A DNA stretch of 12,701 bases, taken from positions 1 to 12,701 of the forward strand of contig PLYX01000087.1 of NCBI GenBank assembly GCA_003151895.1, in the 5' to 3' direction. Positions 9,016 through 12,701 of this stretch are shown here, in pieces; the stretch's first letter is position 1; each line of letters starts with the position of its first letter. The DNA comes from Solirubrobacterales bacterium. Its GTDB lineage: Bacteria; Actinomycetota; Thermoleophilia; Solirubrobacterales; Solirubrobacteraceae. Both the position numbers and the translations under genes were made by a program. The notes beneath the pieces are model-generated. The model was given only the letters and a program-made list of their open reading frames with translations, was not told the origin of the DNA and searched no databases.

Positions 9016-10221
9016 TCATCCGAACTGCTCCAGAAAGCGCAGATCGTTTTCGTAGTAGAGACGCAAATCGGGGATGCCGTGCTTGAGCATCGCGATCCGC
9101 TCCACCCCCATGCCCCACGCGTACCCCTGCACCTTCTCGGGGTCATAGCCCGGGGCGTTGTGCTCGGTGGTGGGTACATACGAGTAGACGTTCGGGTCGA
9201 CCTCGCCCGCGCCGAGCACCTCCAACCAGCCCTCGCCCTTGCACAACGGACAGCGCGATCCGTCCCCCATGAAGCCCTTACCGGAACAGTGAAAGCACGA
9301 GACGTCCACCTCCACGCTCGGCTCGGTGAACGGGAAGAAGTGGGGGCGCAAGCGCACGTCGCGCTGTTCGCCGAACACGGTCCTTGCGAACGCGAGCAGC
9401 GTGCCCTTCAGGTCGGCGAGCGTGATGTCCTCGTCCACCGCCAGTCCCTCCACCTGATGGAACTGGGGTGTGTGGGTGGCGTCGCTGTCGGGCCTGTACA
9501 CACGCCCGGGGATAACGACATAGAGCGGTGGCGGGTGGGCCTCCATCGCGCGGATCTGCATCGGCGAGGTGTGCGTGCGCAGCACCAGGTCATCGGGCTC
9601 GCCCAGGCGCGCGCCCGCGCCGACGTGCCCCTGCCCCTGCCCTTGCCCCTGCCCCTGCCCGCGCGACGGGCCATCGTTGGGCGCTCCGCGCGACGGACCG
9701 GCGCCCGGGTGTGGCACATAGGCGCCTGGGCGTTGCACGTAGAAGGTGTCCGTGTGTGCCCGCGCGGGGTGCGTGGGGCTGTGGTTGAGCGCGTCGAAGT
9801 TGTAGTGAACGGTCTCCACCTCCCGGCCCTCGAGCACCGTGAACCCAAGTCCCAGGAAGATGTTTTCCAGTTCGCGCATCGTGGCGCTCAGCACGTGCAG
9901 CCTCCCTACAGGCTGCGGGGGCGTGCCCGGCAACGTCACATCCACCGTATCGGCCCGCAGGCGCGCGTCGAGCTCGCTCGCGTCAAGCTGGGCGGCGCGC
10001 GCCTCGATCAGATCCTCAAGCGTCCTCCTGGCCTCGTTGGCCGCTTTGCCGACCGCCCCGCGCTGCTGGGGCTCAAGCGCGGCCACTCCGCGCAGCATCC
10101 GCGGCAGCTCTGCCTTGCGCCCGAGGTAGCGCACCCTCAGCTCCTCCACCGCGTCGCTGCTGGAGGCGGCCCCGATCTCCTCTTGCGCCTGCGCGCGCAG
10201 CGCTTCGATCCGCTCGATCAT
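9016..10221 (-). CDS. pheS: Phenylalanyl-tRNA synthetase alpha subunit with Gly-Gln insertion
   Basis: Catalytic subunit of PheRS, a class II synthetase. Residues 1-90 form the N-terminal tRNA-contacting coiled coil. The catalytic domain follows: MRELENIFLGLGF (115-127), HPARAHTDTFYV (151-162), LRTHTSPMQIR (214-224), the motif 2 area FHQVEGLAVDED (254-265), and motif 3 GMGVERIAMLKHGIPDLR (370-387). Four cysteines (309, 312, 324, 327; CxxC-x11-CxxC) form a probable zinc-binding knuckle seen in a subset of PheS proteins. The protein has 401 residues against about 340-360 usual, mainly because residues about 163-212 are a Gly/Pro/Gln-rich insertion. ATG 10221 overlaps the methyltransferase stop by ATGA. 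Confidence 0.97.
   Translation of the reverse strand: MIERIEALRAQAQEEIGAASSSDAVEELRVRYLGRKAELPRMLRGVAALEPQQRGAVGKAANEARRTLEDLIEARAAQLDASELDARLRADTVDVTLPGTPPQPVGRLHVLSATMRELENIFLGLGFTVLEGREVETVHYNFDALNHSPTHPARAHTDTFYVQRPGAYVPHPGAGPSRGAPNDGPSRGQGQGQGQGQGHVGAGARLGEPDDLVLRTHTSPMQIRAMEAHPPPLYVVIPGRVYRPDSDATHTPQFHQVEGLAVDEDITLADLKGTLLAFARTVFGEQRDVRLRPHFFPFTEPSVEVDVSCFHCSGKGFMGDGSRCPLCKGEGWLEVLGAGEVDPNVYSYVPTTEHNAPGYDPEKVQGYAWGMGVERIAMLKHGIPDLRLYYENDLRFLEQFG
9626..9661 (-). repeat. Hexanucleotide tandem repeat inside pheS
   Basis: Six consecutive six-base units read TGCCCC on the plus strand (GGGGCA on the minus strand), with one base changed in the third unit and a C-to-G at the end of the sixth. 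In the PheS frame they encode alternating Gly and Gln (GQGQGQGQGQG). Because the unit is six bases, gain or loss of copies keeps the reading frame. Confidence 0.95.
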
Positions 10222-10946
10222 GACGTGGGGACCCTAGTCGAGGGGCGTGTCATCTCGTACAGAGCCACCGTCGCGGCCATCGCCGCGTTGAGCGACTCCG
10301 AGGCGATCGGTATGTGGGCCACGTGCTCGCACGCCGCCACGACCTCGTCGGGCAGCCCCTCGCGCTCGGCGCCCACGAGCAGCGTGACCGGCCGGCTCTC
10401 CCCCATCTGCCAGATCGGCGCACCGGCGCCGGCGACGAGCGCGACCCGCTCGCCCGGCAGCTCGCCCACGTCGCTCACCCGTGCAAGCGACACGGCGAAG
10501 ATCGCCCCCATGCTCGCCCGCACCGCCTTCGGTGAGTGCGGGTCGGCACAGCCGGGCCCGAGCGCCACCGAGGAGGCGCCGAAGGCGAGCGCGCCGCGCA
10601 GCACCGTGCCCACGTTGCCGGGGTCGCCCACGCCGTGCAGGTACACGCACAGGGGACCCGCCGGCCGGGTGAAGCGCTGTTCGTACACCCCGATCGCGCG
10701 CGTTCCCGATCCCAGCGTGGAGACCGCCGTGAGCGCGTCGGGCGCCACCTCTTGGAAGCCCTCGCCCCCGACATCCGCACCGGGCGCGCAAAAGCCATCG
10801 ACCGCTGCGCGCCCAGCGCGACGCGCCGCCCGCACGAGATCCTCGCCCTCGGCGACGAACAAGCCGCTGCGGGAGCGCTCGCGCCCGCGGTGCAGCTTGC
10901 GCAGCTCCTTCAGACGGGGGTTGTGTTGTGAGGTGATCGAGGTCAT
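10218..10946 (-). CDS. SpoU/TrmH-family RNA 2'-O-methyltransferase
   Basis: A SPOUT-fold methyltransferase predicted to use S-adenosylmethionine to methylate a ribose 2'-OH in rRNA or tRNA. The 242 residues have an N-terminal substrate-binding domain (1-95, with ITSQHNPRLKELRKL and GLFVAEGEDLV) and the C-terminal knot: motif 1 DPGNVGTVLRGALAFGA (108-124, with Asn111 and Arg117), CADPHSPKAVRASMGA (133-148), motif 2 LVGAEREGLP (190-199), and motif 3 IPIASESLNAAMAATVALYE (212-231). The position between rplT and pheS matches the gene annotated tsnR in Mycobacterium, but the substrate cannot be read from sequence. The ATG is only five bases beyond the T-tract of a terminator and has no ribosome binding site; no other start fits the conserved N-terminus. 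Confidence 0.93.
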   Translation of the reverse strand: MTSITSQHNPRLKELRKLHRGRERSRSGLFVAEGEDLVRAARRAGRAAVDGFCAPGADVGGEGFQEVAPDALTAVSTLGSGTRAIGVYEQRFTRPAGPLCVYLHGVGDPGNVGTVLRGALAFGASSVALGPGCADPHSPKAVRASMGAIFAVSLARVSDVGELPGERVALVAGAGAPIWQMGESRPVTLLVGAEREGLPDEVVAACEHVAHIPIASESLNAAMAATVALYEMTRPSTRVPTS

Positions 10947-10951
10947 AGGTC

Positions 10952-10986
10952 AAAAAAAAGGCGCCGGTCCCGAAGGAGCAGCGCCC
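10952..10986 (-). terminator. Rho-independent terminator after rplT, UUCG tetraloop
   Basis: Minus-strand arms GGGCGCTGCTCC (10975-10986) and GGACCGGCGCC (10960-10970) flank a TTCG loop closed by C-G. Ten pairs form, with one internal C-C mismatch and one G-T wobble. A run of eight T's (10952-10959) follows directly. It lies 28 bases after the rplT stop, so it should end the thrS-infC-rpmI-rplT transcript, or attenuate it if transcription continues into pheST. Confidence 0.93.
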
Positions 10987-11014
10987 GAGAGGTTCACAGT
11001 GCCGGTTGCCGAGG

Positions 11015-11374
11015 TCAGGCAGCCGACGCCTCGCGGGCGGTCTCGGCAAAACGTCGGAACGTGTCGGCATCGCGCACGGCGATGTCAGCCAGCACCTTGC
11101 GGTCCAGCTCCACGCCCGCGAGCGCGAGGCCGTGCATGAACCGCGAGTAGCTCATCCCGTTCTGGCGTGCGGCGGCGTTGATGCGCGTGATCCACAGCCT
11201 GCGGAAGTCGCGCTTGCGGTTGCGCCTATCCCTGTAGGCATACGCATCCGCCTTCATCAGCGCCTCCTTGGCGCGTCTGTAGTTGGAGTGCGCCTCGCCC
11301 CGGAAGCCCTTCGTCAGCTCGAGCGTCGCCTTGCGCTTCTTGCGGGCGGCCACCGACCGCTTGACCCGCGTCAT
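11015..11374 (-). CDS. rplT: 50S ribosomal protein L20
   Basis: L20 binds 23S rRNA early in large-subunit assembly. The 119 residues match the family length. The strongly basic N-terminus (TRVKRSVAARKKRKATLEL) is followed by GFRGEAHSNYRRAKEALMKA, the DRRNRKRDFRRLWITRINAA block and a C-terminal globular part (NGMSYSRFMHGLALAGVELD). ATG 11374 overlaps the rpmI stop as ATGA, with a GGGGGTGGG just upstream inside rpmI. In some bacteria L20 represses its own operon by binding mRNA; no such site is recognisable here. Confidence 0.98.
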   Translation of the reverse strand: MTRVKRSVAARKKRKATLELTKGFRGEAHSNYRRAKEALMKADAYAYRDRRNRKRDFRRLWITRINAAARQNGMSYSRFMHGLALAGVELDRKVLADIAVRDADTFRRFAETAREASAA

Positions 11375-11571
11375 TTGCCCACCCCCAGCAGCTTCTTCAC
11401 GCGCGGGACGTCGTGATCGGAGAGCATCACGGGGTGCGCCAGCGTGCGCTTGCGCTTCGGCGACTTCTTCTCGAGAATGTGGCTCGAGAAGGCATGCCGC
11501 GCCCTCACCTTGCCTGAGCCGGTCACCTTGAAGCGCTTCTTCGCGCCGGAATGGGTCTTCATCTTGGGCAT
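11371..11571 (-). CDS. rpmI: 50S ribosomal protein L35
   Basis: Small basic large-subunit protein of 66 residues, the normal size. The start MPKMKTHSGAKKRFKVTGSG is the family signature, and the end (LSDHDVPRVKKLLGVGK) is typical. I placed the start at ATG 11571 rather than at an upstream in-frame ATG, because the protein from 11571 matches the family exactly and the longer form would run into infC. It begins 13 bases after the infC stop without a clear Shine-Dalgarno sequence, which suggests translation coupled to infC. Confidence 0.97.
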   Translation of the reverse strand: MPKMKTHSGAKKRFKVTGSGKVRARHAFSSHILEKKSPKRKRTLAHPVMLSDHDVPRVKKLLGVGK

Positions 11572-11584
11572 GGCGAGCCGATGA

Positions 11585-12367
11585 TTATGACACGGCGCCG
11601 TCTGGCCCGTCATCCGGGCTGCCGCCGGCCACCTCGGCCGGAGACGCCTCGACAGCGTCGTCGGGCGCAACGTCAGTGTGAGGCGCCTCGGTGGCTACAT
11701 CGTCCTGAGGCGCCTCGACGGCGCCATCCGGCGAGACCTCGGCTCCAGGAGCCTCGGTGACCACCTCGGCTTGGGGCGTCTCGACAGCGCCGTCGGCCAA
11801 GTCGGCCTTGTCTGCGAGCACCGCCTTGGACGGGCCAAGCATCATCGTCATGTTGCGCCCATCCTGAGTCGGCCGCTGCTCCACCACGCAGAGTGCCGCG
11901 AGCTCCTCCGCGAGGCGGTCGAGGATCGCGACACCACGCTCCGGGTGGGTGACCTCGCGACCACGGAACATGATGGTTATCTTCACCTTGTCCTTGTGGC
12001 GCAAGAACCGTTCCACATGGTGCTTCTTGGTGTCGTAGTCGTGCTGGGCGATCTTCGGGCGGAACTTGATCTCGCGGATGGTGATCTGCTGCTGGTGCTT
12101 GCGCGCCTGCTTGACCTTCTGGGCCTGCTCGTACTTGTACTTGGAGTAGTCGAGCACCCTGCAGACGGGCGGTTTGGCCTCGGGGGCGACCTCCACGAGG
12201 TCGAGGTCGCGTTCTTGGGCGAACTGCACCGCGTCGGGCGTCTTCATCATCCCGACCTGGTTGCCCTCGTCGTCGATCACGCGCACCTCCGGAACCCGGA
12301 TGCGCTCGTTGATCCTCGTGAGGTCCCGCTCGGGAGGCCGTCGGTCGAACCTGCGTGGAACGGCCAC
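11585..12367 (-). CDS. infC: Translation initiation factor IF-3 with acidic repeat tail
   Basis: IF3 binds the 30S subunit, prevents early joining of 50S and checks start codon and initiator tRNA. The N-domain covers about residues 18-90 (RINERIRVPEVRVIDDEG, DLDLVEVAPEAKPPVCRVLDY), a Lys-rich linker follows, and the C-domain (about 95-180) has IREIKFRPKI, HDYDTKKHHVERFL and FRGREVTHPERG. The core ends near residue 183. Residues 184-260 are an added acidic tail built of 22-residue repeats. The GTG start 12367 is used because it leaves a basic N-terminus of plausible length; no ribosome binding site precedes it and none of the atypical ATT/ATC/ATA/CTG starts known for infC fits better. The thrS TAG lies in the same frame ten codons upstream. 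Confidence 0.95.
   Translation of the reverse strand: MAVPRRFDRRPPERDLTRINERIRVPEVRVIDDEGNQVGMMKTPDAVQFAQERDLDLVEVAPEAKPPVCRVLDYSKYKYEQAQKVKQARKHQQQITIREIKFRPKIAQHDYDTKKHHVERFLRHKDKVKITIMFRGREVTHPERGVAILDRLAEELAALCVVEQRPTQDGRNMTMMLGPSKAVLADKADLADGAVETPQAEVVTEAPGAEVSPDGAVEAPQDDVATEAPHTDVAPDDAVEASPAEVAGGSPDDGPDGAVS
11615..11794 (-). repeat. Degenerate 66-bp repeats encoding the IF3 tail
   Basis: Two 22-residue units align along their length (192-213 and 214-235, each DGAVE.PQ..V.TEAP...V.P), followed by a shortened 16-residue third unit (236-251, DDAVEASPAEV) and a remnant ending DGAVS. At the DNA level many third-codon positions differ between units, so the duplications are older than those of the EEPVVI array at the left edge. 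Confidence 0.85.
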
Positions 12368-12397
12368 TAGCTTGTGTGGGTGCGCGTCAAGTCGAAA

Positions 12398-12701
12398 CTA
12401 CGCGCTGCGCCGTGAATGGATGCCGGGCTTCAAGGCGGCCGAGTATAGCGGGATAACCTCCTCCAGCGAAAGGCTGCCGGTATCCCCCTTGAGGTGCTCG
12501 CGAATGGACACCGTCCCATCCGCGGCCTCGCGGTCGCCCACGATCAGCATGTTCGGGATCTTGCGCAGCTCCGCCTCGCGAATCTTGCGTCCCACCGACT
12601 CGCCGCGATCGTCGAGCTCGACGCGCATCCCGGCCGCGCGCAGCCGCTCGCTGACGCTCCTCCCGTACTCGTTCAAGCGGTCTGAGATCGGCAGCACGAT
12701 C
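12398..12701 (-). CDS. thrS: Threonyl-tRNA synthetase, C-terminal fragment
   Basis: Only the last 100 codons are in the window; the gene continues beyond the right edge. The fragment is the HGTP anticodon-binding domain of ThrRS: VLPISDRLNEYG at the start, AAGMRVELDDRGESVGRKIR in the middle, then IPNMLIVGDREAADGTVSIR and a final helix SLEEVIPLY. ThrRS charges tRNA-Thr and this domain reads the anticodon. The TAG stop is 30 bases before the infC start. thrS directly before infC is common in bacteria, which supports the call over HisRS or ProRS, whose domains look similar. Confidence 0.9.
   Translation of the reverse strand, partial: IVLPISDRLNEYGRSVSERLRAAGMRVELDDRGESVGRKIREAELRKIPNMLIVGDREAADGTVSIREHLKGDTGSLSLEEVIPLYSAALKPGIHSRRSA

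Noticed and set aside
11572..11670. Longer rpmI starting at an upstream in-frame ATG
   Set aside because: The added 33 residues are Arg/Pro-rich out-of-frame infC sequence and are not part of L35; the family begins exactly at MPKMKTHSGA.
12365..12390. Possible promoter before infC (TTGACG at 12385-12390 on the minus strand)
   Set aside because: The -35-like hexamer is good, but no TANNNT hexamer lies 16-18 bases downstream; the nearest candidate overlaps the start codon at a 15-base spacing.

Overview
The window is a very GC-rich, gene-dense chromosomal stretch in which every gene I can support lies on the minus strand. Read in transcription order (from the right end to the left) it is thrS (3' end only) - infC - rpmI - rplT - [terminator] - SpoU-family RNA methyltransferase - pheS - pheT - argC - argJ - argB - argD - argG - a partial coiled-coil protein. 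The order infC-rpmI-rplT-methyltransferase-pheST-argCJBD...G is the order I know from Actinobacteria such as Mycobacterium and Streptomyces. With the base composition, this points to an actinobacterium, perhaps a deep-branching one of the Thermoleophilia type. That placement is inference.

Right end (about 11,015-12,701): translation genes. ThrRS is cut by the window edge and is followed by IF3 and ribosomal proteins L35 and L20; rpmI and rplT overlap by ATGA. A UUCG-capped hairpin with eight T's (10,952-10,986) closes this block, only five bases before the next start codon.

Middle (6,787-10,946): a SPOUT-class 2'-O-methyltransferase overlaps pheS by ATGA, then come both PheRS subunits. Both subunits are unusual: PheS carries a Gly-Gln-rich insertion encoded by a hexanucleotide tandem repeat, and PheT appears to lack the whole N-terminal OB-fold (EMAPII-like) tRNA-binding domain.

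Left-centre (1,088-6,794): argC, argJ, argB, argD and argG, packed with overlaps or gaps of 11-13 bases. They encode reductase, acetyltransferase, kinase, aminotransferase and argininosuccinate synthase steps of arginine synthesis. argC starts inside the end of pheT, so arginine synthesis is physically and probably translationally coupled to PheRS. argF and argR, which normally sit between argD and argG, are absent, and argH does not follow argG.

Left edge (1-958): an open reading frame that runs off the window encodes a long charged coiled-coil protein ending in tandem Glu-Glu-Pro-Val-Val-Ile repeats. I do not recognise its function. No mobile element, CRISPR array, tRNA or rRNA was seen. 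No classical defence or novel multi-gene system is present; the unusual material is domain loss, repeat-bearing insertions and tails in otherwise core proteins, and some regulatory architecture. The longest stretch without a gene is the 129 bases between argG and the coiled-coil gene.
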